64,000 nt of DNA, taken from JBMNOU01 sp050943215. Lineage in GTDB: Bacteria; Bacillota; Clostridia; Christensenellales; SZUA-584. Location of the stretch: positions 1 to 64,000 of the forward strand of contig JBMNOU010000002.1 in NCBI GenBank assembly GCA_050943215.1, read 5' to 3'. Of this stretch, positions 27,616-36,146 are shown piece by piece; position 1 is the stretch's first letter; each line of letters begins with the position of its first letter. A model generated the notes under the pieces. That model was not told the origin of the DNA. It made no database searches and saw nothing but the letters and a program-made list of their open reading frames with translations. A program made the translations under genes and the position numbers.

Positions 27616-27978
27616 ATGGATTTTGACAGCGATATGCCTATATATATTCAGGTCGCTGAAGAACTCGAAAATGCTATATTGTCGGGCGCATCTAAAGAAG
27701 GAACACAAGTGCCTTCTACCACGGAAATATCAGTAAGATACAAGATTAACCCGGCAACTGCTCTTAAAGGCATCAGTAAATTAGCGGATGACGGGATCCT
27801 GTATAAGAAAAGAGGGATTGGTATGTTTGTAGCCAAAGGAGCAAAGGAAAAGCTAAAGCTAAAGAGGAAACAACTGTTTTTTGAAAGCTATGTAATGCCG
27901 CTTATATCCGAGGCAAATAAGCTTTCAATCGAAAGGAGGGACATTGAAGAAATGATAAAGCGAGGATTTGAAAAATGA
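27616..27978 (+). CDS. GntR-family transcriptional regulator, YtrA subfamily
   Basis: The 120-residue protein has an N-terminal winged helix (PIYIQVAEELENAILSGASK, VPSTTEISVRYKINPATALK, GILYKKRGIGMFVAKGA) and a short helical tail of about 40 residues in place of a large effector domain. That design is typical of YtrA regulators, which control linked ABC transporters. AAGGAGGT (27598-27605) lies 10 bases before the ATG. The stop overlaps the start of the ATPase gene (ATGA), so the three genes form one unit. YtrA systems often respond to cell-wall-active compounds; this link is by family only. Confidence 0.88.
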   Translation: MDFDSDMPIYIQVAEELENAILSGASKEGTQVPSTTEISVRYKINPATALKGISKLADDGILYKKRGIGMFVAKGAKEKLKLKRKQLFFESYVMPLISEANKLSIERRDIEEMIKRGFEK

Positions 27979-28826
27979 GTTGTATCGAAATCAAAAACAT
28001 AACAAAACAATTTGGCAGCACGATAGCCCTTAAAGATGTTTCTCTAAAATTCGAAGGAAATAAGATCTACGGGCTGCTAGGTAGAAATGGCGCCGGAAAA
28101 TCGACACTGCTCAATCTGATTACTAACAGATTGTTCCCTACATCCGGAGAGATATATGTTGATGGTGAAAATATACGGGAAAATGGCGAGGCCATTTCAA
28201 AAATATACAACATGAGCGAAAAAAATCTTTATCCCGAAACAATGAAAATAAAAGAAGCTTTTCGATGGTCAAAAGTTTTTTATCCTAATATGGACATGGA
28301 ATATGCGTTAAAACTCGCGGATAAATTCGCACTTAGCCTAAAAAAGAAGGTTAAAGAGCTGTCAACAGGATATGCTTCAGTGTTTAAGATTATTATTGCG
28401 CTATCAAGTAACGCGCCAATCCTGCTGTTAGACGAGCCGGTCCTTGGCCTGGATGCAAACTTCCGTGATCTTTTCTATAAAGAGCTGATATCATGTTATA
28501 GCAAAACCCCAAAAACCATAGTGATATCAACGCATTTAATCGAAGAGGCAGAAGGCGTGCTTGAGGACGTCGCAATTATTAAAAACGGGCAAGTTATACT
28601 AAAAGACACGACACAGAATATTTTATCAAAGGGATATACGGTGACTGGACCGGAATGTTTTGTCAACAGTTTTGTTCAAGGAAAGAACGTCCTCGGTTTC
28701 GATATGCTTGGCGGTATCAAAAGCGCATATCTTCTAGAATCACTTAATAAAAATGCAGTTCCTGGGAATCTCGAGGTATCGGCAATGAAACTACAGGATC
28801 TGTTTATCCATTTGACAAATGCTTAA
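27975..28826 (+). CDS. ABC transporter ATP-binding protein
   Basis: The 283-residue ATPase has Walker A GRNGAGKST (about residues 37-45), a signature region KELSTGYASVFKIIIALSSN that departs from LSGGQ, Walker B ILLLDEPVLGLDA and the H-loop STHLIEEAEG. The C-terminal ~80 residues are the extra domain seen in exporter ATPases of the YtrB/BcrA type. It works with the membrane protein encoded 15 bases downstream. The altered signature (STGY) is common in this subfamily and does not indicate inactivity. Confidence 0.9.
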   Translation: MSCIEIKNITKQFGSTIALKDVSLKFEGNKIYGLLGRNGAGKSTLLNLITNRLFPTSGEIYVDGENIRENGEAISKIYNMSEKNLYPETMKIKEAFRWSKVFYPNMDMEYALKLADKFALSLKKKVKELSTGYASVFKIIIALSSNAPILLLDEPVLGLDANFRDLFYKELISCYSKTPKTIVISTHLIEEAEGVLEDVAIIKNGQVILKDTTQNILSKGYTVTGPECFVNSFVQGKNVLGFDMLGGIKSAYLLESLNKNAVPGNLEVSAMKLQDLFIHLTNA

Positions 28827-28841
28827 AAGGAGGAAAATAAA

Positions 28842-29582
28842 ATGAATTTTAAATCTGCCTTAAAATATCAGCTATACGGAATGAGAAGGCCGTTAATTGT
28901 GTTTTATATTGTAATTTATTCTCTTATTATATTAATCGCGATAATGAGGGCCGTGTTAGATCGTAATAACGTAAATGCCCTTACTAGCGGACTCGAGATG
29001 GCTTCAATTATCTTTATTTTTATCACCGGGCTTAATTCTTTTAGGTCTCCTTTTCATATGTTCCTTGCCAACGGGGTCTCAAGACAAACTATGTTTAAAA
29101 GCTTTGCAGCGGCGGTCGTGCCTGTGGCAGCAGGGATGGCGTTGCTCGATAGCATCAATAGTAAAGTATTGTCATCGATTGTTAATTACAGGTCTATGTA
29201 TTTTGTGATATATCAGAACCGGTATGACGGACCTTTGGCTCAGGCCTTCTTTGAAGGGTTGCTGTGGATGTTTTTCTGTTACATTGCAGCTGCAATGGTC
29301 GGTTTTTTTATCACGACACTATATTATCGGATGAGCAAGCCAACAAAGCTTGTCGTTTCAATTGGCGTACCCGTATTGTTTTTATTCATCTTACCTTATA
29401 TCGATGGGATTTTTCTCAATAGCGTTATATTTAGGTTAATCGGAACAATTTTCGCTAAAGCAGGGGGGTTTTTGGATGGCTTTAATCCATATATATCAAT
29501 GGTTTCAAATATAATCATCTATGGCGGATTTGGGGCTTTGAGCTTTTTATTAATGAGAAAGGCTACTGTAAAGGAATCTTAA
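28842..29582 (+). CDS. ABC exporter membrane subunit
   Basis: The 246-residue integral membrane protein has about six hydrophobic helices (e.g. LIVFYIVIYSLIILIAIM; MASIIFIFITGLNSF; GLLWMFFCYIAAAMVGFFIT; SIGVPVLFLFILPYI; SNIIIYGGFGALSFLLM). It lies 15 bases after the ATPase gene behind an AGGAGG site and has the size of an ABC-2-type permease. It should be the membrane half of the YtrA-controlled exporter. Substrate unknown. Confidence 0.8.
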   Translation: MNFKSALKYQLYGMRRPLIVFYIVIYSLIILIAIMRAVLDRNNVNALTSGLEMASIIFIFITGLNSFRSPFHMFLANGVSRQTMFKSFAAAVVPVAAGMALLDSINSKVLSSIVNYRSMYFVIYQNRYDGPLAQAFFEGLLWMFFCYIAAAMVGFFITTLYYRMSKPTKLVVSIGVPVLFLFILPYIDGIFLNSVIFRLIGTIFAKAGGFLDGFNPYISMVSNIIIYGGFGALSFLLMRKATVKES

Positions 29583-29583
29583 A

Positions 29584-29605
29584 GGGGCGGCCTGCCGCCT
29601 TTTTA
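29584..29605 (+). terminator. Terminator of the GntR-ABC operon
   Basis: GGCGG (29586-29590), the loop CCTG and CCGCC (29595-29599) form a compact GC-rich hairpin followed by TTTTT, starting one base after the permease stop. This is a textbook intrinsic terminator. Confidence 0.85.
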
Positions 29606-29628
29606 TATATCTTAAGATTATCTATCCT

Positions 29629-30130
29629 TCAAGCCACCCTCACACAATTTTTTCCGCTTTGTTTTGCATAATATATAGCATTCTCCAATTGTTCCTGTTG
29701 GCTATGTATACGCTTTTGCTGGGTAATATTAATAAAGTTATACCGTCACATGATAACGGATATTAAAAATGCGGCGCCTGCTGTTGTCAGTCCGTTCGTT
29801 CTGTTGGATAATAATATGTGATTTGCCTGATCCGCAAGACTAATTAAGAAAAAGACGCTGCATAAGACGATAAGAATATCAGCAGTGAATACAAAGGGGT
29901 GAAAAGTATAACGGTCGCGACAATCGCGCAGGCGATAATATAAGGCGTGATATTGCTAGTAACCCATTGGTCTACCGTTGCAATAATGACTCCGTGAGCA
30001 AGAAAAGCGCAGACAATAATGTATTGCAACAGATAACTTGACGTTCCCGGATTTGCCCGGTACTTGGTTCTCTTCTGGTGATAAAAGCACAATCTTTCGC
30101 AATTTCTCTGTTCCGCTTACTGGCCTCCAT
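29629..30130 (-). pseudogene. Decayed diguanylate cyclase (N-terminal membrane domain fused to GGDEF tail)
   Basis: The minus strand holds pieces of one gene in changing frames. From its 5' end: a possible start ATGGAGGCCAGT (30130) reading EASKRNREIAKDCAFITRR; after a frame change, membrane segments YIIVCAFLAHGVIIATVDQW and ITPYIIACAIVATVILFTPL; after another change near 29855, SLADQANHILLSNRTNGLTT and AGAAFLISVIM. A TGA (29746-29748) stands where a Trp would be natural, and RYNFINITQQKRIHSQQEQL continues in the same frame. This joins directly to ENAIYYAKQSGKNCVRVA and stop at 29629. The last piece is the characteristic C-terminal end of GGDEF domains, but the ~150-residue catalytic core with the GGDEF motif is missing. 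So there are at least two frameshifts, one nonsense codon and one internal deletion. The rest of the 768-base gap between genes (30131-30350) shows nothing recognisable. Confidence 0.75.
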
Positions 30131-30350
30131 TGTTAAACAGTAAATTCTTCGTACCAGCATTACGAACTTTTTTTATATCATTTGCTTTATTTATGAAACT
30201 GAAGAAATGAAGTGATGGAAGCACGTATGATATATTATAATGCTTTTATAGAAAATTCAAATTATTTATTTAAGCTTGAAGATTATGATTCAGAATAACA
30301 TTCGGTATGATAAAATATAGCCAAGAGTTAATAAGTGAAATGGAGCGCCT

Positions 30351-31451
30351 ATGAAAAGAATACTCTTTATTTTGATCATTGCAGCGGTACTCATTGTAAC
30401 CGGGTATGTACTAGCCGCATCTGCCGATATACCTTCCGAAATATCAGATAAACCTACTGATATCAACGAAATAGGCATAGCCGGTATGAAGACATTTATA
30501 CCCGAGCGTAAGATAACAGATGCTGTGGATTCTAGCCAGACGTATAGCTACGAGCAGATGCTTTCGGACGCACAAACGCTTAAGACCCTTTATCCGGATT
30601 TGATCGGAACTAAGTCCATAGGAAAATCTGTTGAGGGACGCGATATATTGCTGATCAAATTTGGTAAAGGGGAAAAAAAGATACTGCTTCTGGGCGCACA
30701 CCATGCGCGCGAATATATATCCTCTACATTTTTGATGGAAACGGTCGACCAATATGCGCAGGGCTATGCATGCTCGTCTTTTTACGGTAGTTATGACATA
30801 AAGGCATTGCTCGATCAAGTAACCGTTTATATTGTACCGATGATAAACCCTGATGGTGTCAACCTCGTGCAAAACGGCATCGATTCGGTAAAAGACCCTA
30901 AAAATGTCAAAAGTATGCGCATGCTTCAGGATAGTTATGATAAATGGAAGGCGAATATAAACGGTGTTGACCTTAACCGACAGTATCCCTGCCATTGGGA
31001 TGAAAAAGAAAGCAATACGGATGTGCCAAGCTCCGAAAAGTTTAAGGGATATGCGCCTGCAACTGAGCCTGAGGTAAAGGCAATTATGGCGCTTTGCAAC
31101 GATAATGCGTTTATCCTCGCAGCATCGCTCCATACCAAAGGCGAGGTTATCTATTGGGCTGACAGCGGTACGAATGATGTGATCGAGGCCGGCTCTTCGA
31201 TGGCGGAGACTCTTTCCGATGTGACTGGCTACAAACTGATGCCCGTCTCGGAGGATCCAGCTGTGTACGGCGCCGGATTTGAAAACTGGTTTAGGCAGGA
31301 ATTTGCGCGCCCGGCTTTCTGCGTTGAGCTGACGCCTGTGGGCAATGGCGCAACACCGCATGAAGATAAGGATTTTGAAACATTAATATGGGATAAAGCG
31401 AAATATCTGTGCGTTACGCTTATTGCACGGGGTGCAGAATCATCCCTTTAA
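30351..31451 (+). CDS. M14-family zinc carboxypeptidase, membrane-anchored or secreted
   Basis: The 366-residue protein begins with a signal/anchor helix (ILFILIIAAVLIVTGYVLAA). The peptidase domain has zinc ligands His118 and Glu121 in LLGAHHAREYIS, substrate-binding GVDLNRQYPCHW, the third ligand His in AASLHTKGEVIYW and the catalytic Glu in FCVELTPVG. It most resembles gamma-D-glutamyl-(L)-meso-diaminopimelate peptidases, which cut cell-wall peptides in spore formers, but the substrate is inferred. It is a single gene with a GGAGCG ribosome site. No terminator is visible before copA. Confidence 0.85.
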   Translation: MKRILFILIIAAVLIVTGYVLAASADIPSEISDKPTDINEIGIAGMKTFIPERKITDAVDSSQTYSYEQMLSDAQTLKTLYPDLIGTKSIGKSVEGRDILLIKFGKGEKKILLLGAHHAREYISSTFLMETVDQYAQGYACSSFYGSYDIKALLDQVTVYIVPMINPDGVNLVQNGIDSVKDPKNVKSMRMLQDSYDKWKANINGVDLNRQYPCHWDEKESNTDVPSSEKFKGYAPATEPEVKAIMALCNDNAFILAASLHTKGEVIYWADSGTNDVIEAGSSMAETLSDVTGYKLMPVSEDPAVYGAGFENWFRQEFARPAFCVELTPVGNGATPHEDKDFETLIWDKAKYLCVTLIARGAESSL

Positions 31452-31518
31452 GGTATTATATTATTGTTTTGAGTTAAAATATTAGGCAAACCTTTGCGCT
31501 ACTACGAGGAGGCGTGGT

Positions 31519-33984
31519 ATGGTTGAGAAAAGCTACGGTGTAACTGGAATGACGTGCTCAGCTTGTGCCGCTCATGTTAAAAAGGCGGCCGAGAATCTTA
31601 AAGGAGTTGCATTAGCCGATGTGAATATTGCAACGGAAAGAATGACGGTACGTTTTGATGAAAATATCACCACATTCAAAGACCTGAAAAAAGCAGTTGA
31701 AGGCGTAGGTTACGGGCTTGCTGAGCCTGATGTTTTGCTTAAAAAACTTGATCTTGCCGTTGATGGCATGACATGTGCGGCCTGTTCGGCTGCGCTAGAG
31801 CGTGCGACCCAAAAGCTTAACGGCGTCAAATCTTCAGCCGTTAACTTGACGACAAACCGCATCAGTATCATATATGATTCGTCAAAAGTCAAACTTATTG
31901 AAATAAAAGCGGCAATAGAGAGAGCCGGCTATTCTCCAAAGGATATTGTCCGTGATTCTGGGCTGGATAAACAAAGTGAACAGCGTGCGCGGGAGCTGAG
32001 CAAAACGCGCATACGCGTTATTGCAGCGGCCTTATTCTCGGTGCCGATACTGTATATCGCAATGGCGCATATGTTTGGTATTGGTTTGCCGATGCCATAT
32101 TTTTTAGATCCGCATGAATCTCCTCTTACGTTTGCACTAGTACAGCTGGCGCTCACGGTTCCCGTATTGGTTGCGGGCAGCCGTTTTTTTAGAGTCGGTA
32201 TAAAGGCTCTCATCAAAGGGGCGCCCAATATGGATACGCTGGTCGCTATCGGTACGGGCAGCGCTTTTTTATACAGTACATACGCGGTGGCGCAGATCTA
32301 TCTCGGAGACGCGGGGTATGTGCAGTCGCTATATTTTGAATCGGCCGCTGTGGTCATCACACTTGTGATGTTGGGCAAATACCTTGAAGCAGTCAGCAAG
32401 GGCAAGACGTCCGAAGCGATAAAGAGGCTGATGGGGCTCAAGCCAAAAACAGCGGTTATCATCAATAATGGTGTAGAGCTCGAAGTGCCGCTCGACGAGG
32501 TGGCCGTTGGTGATACCGTTCTCGTTCGGCCGGGGGCCAGCGTTCCTGTTGACGGCATCGTCGAAGTCGGGATCTCTTCTGTAAACGAATCGATGCTGAC
32601 AGGAGAAAGCCTACCTGTTGAAAAACAGCCGGGCAGCGGCATCACGGGGGGCAGTATTAACGGGGAAGGACTGCTTACGATCAAAGTAACGCATGTGGGT
32701 GAAGACACCGCGCTTTCCAAGATTATCAGGCTTGTGGAAGAGGCGCAGACGAAAAAAGCGCCGATTGCGAAGATGGCCGATATCATATCCTGGTATTTTG
32801 TGCCGGCCGTGCTTGGCATCGCCTTTGTGGCGGCAATTGCCTGGGCGCTTGCAGGACGTGATTTTCGGTTTATACTAAACGTATTCGTAAGCGTGCTCGT
32901 TATCGCCTGCCCATGCGCACTCGGCCTTGCGACACCTACCGCGATCATGGTGGGTACCGGTAAGGGCGCGGAGATTGGTATACTCATCAAAGGTGGAGAG
33001 GCGTTGGAGACAACGCATAAGACCAATGTAGTTGTGCTCGATAAAACGGGCACGATTACCGAGGGCAGACCAGTGCTAACCGATGTTAAGACATACGGAC
33101 AAATAAACGAGGCAGAGGCACTTGCTTTATGCGCATCGGCAGAACGTGGGTCTGAGCATCCGATCGCCAGAGCGATTGTGACCAGCGCTCGGGATAAAGG
33201 AGCCATTCTGTCAAATCCGGAAGAATTCAAAGCTATCCCCGGCAGGGGCATAGATGCGCGTGTAAGCGGCCGGCGGATATTGGCGGGCAATATCGTGTTG
33301 ATGCATGAAAATGGTATTGATACAACGGATGCGGAAGCCGACGCAAAAGTCTTGGCGAAAGCGGGACGGACGCTGATGTATGTTGCGGTCGACGGTGTAT
33401 TGGCCGCGCTGATGGCTGCGGCTGATACCTTAAAACCTACAAGCAAAGATGCAGTCGCGCGAATGAAATCACTTGGCGTGGTAGTCTATATGATAACAGG
33501 AGATAATAAAAGCACAGCTGATGCAATCGCAAAAGAGGCTCTGATTGGCAACGTGCTGGCGGATGTGCTGCCAGCAGATAAAGCCGGCGAAGTAAGAAAA
33601 CTGCAGCAGAGAGGCCATGTTGTGGCAATGGTGGGCGATGGCATCAACGATGCACCCGCGCTTGTTCAAGCCGATGTGGGCATGGCCATAGGGACAGGAA
33701 CGGACGTAGCGGTGGAATCGGCGGATGTGGTGCTGATGCATGGGGATCTGGGCGAGGTGTATGCGGCAATCGCACTTAGCCGCGCTACTATGCGTAATAT
33801 CCGCCAAAACCTGTTCTGGGCGTTTATTTACAACACGGCAGGCATACCGCTAGCGGCAGGCGTGTTTTATGCATTTGGCGGTCCGCTGTTAAATCCGGTA
33901 TTTGCGGGCGCCGCGATGGCATTAAGCTCTTTATCTGTCGTGTCTAACGCGCTTCGTCTAAAGCGATTTAAATTAACGAAGTAG
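31519..33984 (+). CDS. copA: Copper-translocating P1B-type ATPase
   Basis: The 821-residue pump exports Cu(I) using ATP. Two N-terminal heavy-metal-binding domains carry GMTCSAC (Cys13, Cys16) and GMTCAAC. The membrane metal site is CPC (Cys464-Pro-Cys466) in VIACPCALGLATPT. Asp508 in DKTGTITEG is the phosphorylation site, followed by SEHPIARAI and GDGINDAPALVQADVGMAIG. The last helices hold YNTAGIPLAAG and MALSSLSVVSNALRL, the Tyr-Asn and Met-Ser-Ser of copper-type pumps. Copper chaperone and CsoR repressor genes, often adjacent, are absent here. An AGGAGGCG site precedes the ATG. Confidence 0.93.
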   Translation: MVEKSYGVTGMTCSACAAHVKKAAENLKGVALADVNIATERMTVRFDENITTFKDLKKAVEGVGYGLAEPDVLLKKLDLAVDGMTCAACSAALERATQKLNGVKSSAVNLTTNRISIIYDSSKVKLIEIKAAIERAGYSPKDIVRDSGLDKQSEQRARELSKTRIRVIAAALFSVPILYIAMAHMFGIGLPMPYFLDPHESPLTFALVQLALTVPVLVAGSRFFRVGIKALIKGAPNMDTLVAIGTGSAFLYSTYAVAQIYLGDAGYVQSLYFESAAVVITLVMLGKYLEAVSKGKTSEAIKRLMGLKPKTAVIINNGVELEVPLDEVAVGDTVLVRPGASVPVDGIVEVGISSVNESMLTGESLPVEKQPGSGITGGSINGEGLLTIKVTHVGEDTALSKIIRLVEEAQTKKAPIAKMADIISWYFVPAVLGIAFVAAIAWALAGRDFRFILNVFVSVLVIACPCALGLATPTAIMVGTGKGAEIGILIKGGEALETTHKTNVVVLDKTGTITEGRPVLTDVKTYGQINEAEALALCASAERGSEHPIARAIVTSARDKGAILSNPEEFKAIPGRGIDARVSGRRILAGNIVLMHENGIDTTDAEADAKVLAKAGRTLMYVAVDGVLAALMAAADTLKPTSKDAVARMKSLGVVVYMITGDNKSTADAIAKEALIGNVLADVLPADKAGEVRKLQQRGHVVAMVGDGINDAPALVQADVGMAIGTGTDVAVESADVVLMHGDLGEVYAAIALSRATMRNIRQNLFWAFIYNTAGIPLAAGVFYAFGGPLLNPVFAGAAMALSSLSVVSNALRLKRFKLTK

Positions 33985-34217
33985 CAATGATATTGGCTGG
34001 CCGATGCTTTTTACTTGACTTTTTTGTATTATGGATAGTTTATCATAGCGGCAATAAGCTACTTACAGATCTAACGAAGATGACAAAGGATCAGCATTTA
34101 AAGCTGTTTTAGACGGAGACCCCGCAGAGCTGCCGCGGCAAAAGCATATACGCTATAACAATGAATATTTTAGTATTTCTAATATAACACGATTGAAAGA
34201 AAATGGAGGTATGAACG
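33985..34217. other. Intergenic region with a possible promoter and an open fragment
   Basis: TTGACT (34015-34020) with TTTATC 18 bases further may be the yjbQ promoter. Past it, one forward frame stays open from 34058 into yjbQ (e.g. FKAVLDGDPAELPRQKHIR) but has no start codon of its own. A GC-rich patch, GAGCTGCCGCGGC, lies near 34125. I recognise no riboswitch or family in it. Confidence 0.3.
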
Positions 34218-34634
<417 letters not shown>

Positions 34635-34643
34635 GAATCTTCC

Positions 34644-34668
34644 GGCTGCCCTTGGCAGCTTCTTTTTT
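34644..34668 (+). terminator. Terminator after yjbQ
   Basis: GCTGCC (34645-34650) pairs with GGCAGC (34654-34659) around CTT, followed by TTCTTTTTTT. It starts about ten bases after the stop codon. Confidence 0.85.
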
Positions 34669-34723
34669 TAAAGCACAACATTTCATAAAATAAGAAATAC
34701 AGATGGTTCACAGAAACAAACAC

Positions 34724-34752
34724 TTTATTTTTCTTTAATAATACGCTATAAT
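34724..34752 (+). promoter_or_regulatory. Promoter of the aryl-CoA operon
   Basis: A perfect TATAAT (34747-34752) has TTTATT (34724-34729) 17 bases upstream as a weak -35. The start site near 34760 leaves about 75 bases of leader before the first ligase gene. Confidence 0.5.
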
Positions 34753-34834
34753 CATGCGTATAAAAGAAGCATGGAAGCACGGGATTTCTCTTAGCAGTAT
34801 TAATTCGTGCAAAAGCTTACAAGAGGAGTTGCAT

Positions 34835-36127
34835 ATGATTTGGAATGAGAGGGTCGAGTGCGCGCCTAGGGATACGATCGAAGCGCTACAGCTCGAACGT
34901 CTGAAAAGCACGGTAGAACGGTGTTACAATAATGTCGAACATTATAGAAAAAAGCTGGATGATGCGGGTGTTTGTCCGAAGGATATCAATACGCTTAAAG
35001 ATATTCGAAAGATACCATTTACCGTCAAAGATGAACTGAGAAAAAATTATCCGTACAAACTATTTGCCGTACCAATGAAAGATATCGTCAGGATACACGC
35101 GTCTTCGGGCACAACCGGCAAACCGACGGTTGTGGGCTATACAAAGGCCGATCTTGATATGTGGGCTGAGGTGATTGCGAGGCTAGCATGCGCAGCCGGT
35201 GCAACGCCGGATGATATTGTTCAGATCACATTTGGATATACGCTTTTTACAGGTGCCTTCGGTTTGCATTATGGTTTAGAAAAATTGGGCGCCGCCGTTA
35301 TTCCGATATCGGGCGGAAACACAGACCGTCAGCTTAGCGTGATGCAGGATTTCGGCACCACCGTGCTGGTCGGTACGCCCTCATATGCGCTATATATGGC
35401 CGAATGCGCTAAGAAAAAAGACATCGATACTAAGAAGCTGCCTCTTAGGCTGGGCCTGTTTGGCGGAGAAGGCCATACCGAAGAGATGCGCCGCCAGATT
35501 GAAAAGGTATGGAATATCGTTGCGACGGAAAACTATGGTTTGTCTGAGGTGATCGGACCGGGTGTTTCTGGTGAATGTTACATAAAAAACGGCATGCATA
35601 TTGCGGAGGATCATTTTCTCTGCGAAGTGGTTGATAAAGATACATTAGAACCTGTGCCAGTGGGGCAGCCAGGTGAGCTTGTCATCACATCGCTGTCAAA
35701 AGAAGCGCTGCCGATATTGCGTTATCGCACAAAAGACATTACGTGGCTGATACCCGAAAAATGCGAATGCGGCAGGACATCGATGCGCATGGCCAAGATT
35801 CAGGGTCGTACGGACGATATGCTCATTATCCGAGGGGTCAACGTATTCCCGTCGCAGATAGAAAGCGTGCTGCTCGATATTGAGGACATTGGCCCGCATT
35901 ACGAGATCGTTGTACGCAAAGACGGATACATGGATAAGATTGAGGTGCTAGTTGAGGTGACAGATGCAAATCTGCTTGAAAAATTCAGCGCTCTTGAGGC
36001 GCTTGAGCGAAAGATCAAGCACGCGCTGTACACAGTATTGAATATCGAAGCGGACGTGCGATTGGTTGAGCCAGAGTCTTTAAAACGCTTTGAGGGCAAG
36101 GCAAAGAGAATAACTGATTTACGATAA
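34835..36127 (+). CDS. paaK: Phenylacetate-CoA ligase (first copy)
   Basis: The 430-residue adenylate-forming enzyme links phenylacetate or related aryl acids to CoA with ATP. It begins MIWNERVECAPRDTIEALQL like other PaaK proteins. A longer reading from 34754 lacks family similarity and would precede the GAGGAG site at 34822-34827, so ATG 34835 is chosen. Motifs: [16 protein letters not shown] (AMP binding), YGLSEVIGPGVSGEC, RYRTKDITW and GRTDDMLIIRGVNVFPSQIE. Next to IorAB, it probably runs toward ATP formation from aryl-acetyl-CoA, as described for archaea and Clostridia. A second copy lies downstream. Confidence 0.9.
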   Translation: MIWNERVECAPRDTIEALQLERLKSTVERCYNNVEHYRKKLDDAGVCPKDINTLKDIRKIPFTVKDELRKNYPYKLFAVPMKDIVRIHASSGTTGKPTVVGYTKADLDMWAEVIARLACAAGATPDDIVQITFGYTLFTGAFGLHYGLEKLGAAVIPISGGNTDRQLSVMQDFGTTVLVGTPSYALYMAECAKKKDIDTKKLPLRLGLFGGEGHTEEMRRQIEKVWNIVATENYGLSEVIGPGVSGECYIKNGMHIAEDHFLCEVVDKDTLEPVPVGQPGELVITSLSKEALPILRYRTKDITWLIPEKCECGRTSMRMAKIQGRTDDMLIIRGVNVFPSQIESVLLDIEDIGPHYEIVVRKDGYMDKIEVLVEVTDANLLEKFSALEALERKIKHALYTVLNIEADVRLVEPESLKRFEGKAKRITDLR

Positions 36128-36146
36128 AAAAGCTTTAGGAGACGAC

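Noticed and set aside
28090..28360. ABC ATPase with a non-standard signature taken as a possible broken gene
   Set aside because: STGY in place of LSGGQ is common in YtrB-like exporters. Walker A, Walker B and the H-loop are intact.
30444..31361. 305-codon minus-strand frame opposite the M14 peptidase
   Set aside because: The plus strand carries all zinc-site motifs of the peptidase. The antisense product is Arg/His/Ile-rich with no domain.
32298..33446. 382-codon minus-strand frame opposite copA
   Set aside because: Antisense of a highly conserved P-type ATPase. The Ser/Thr/Ala/Pro-rich composition is the usual shadow of a biased coding strand.
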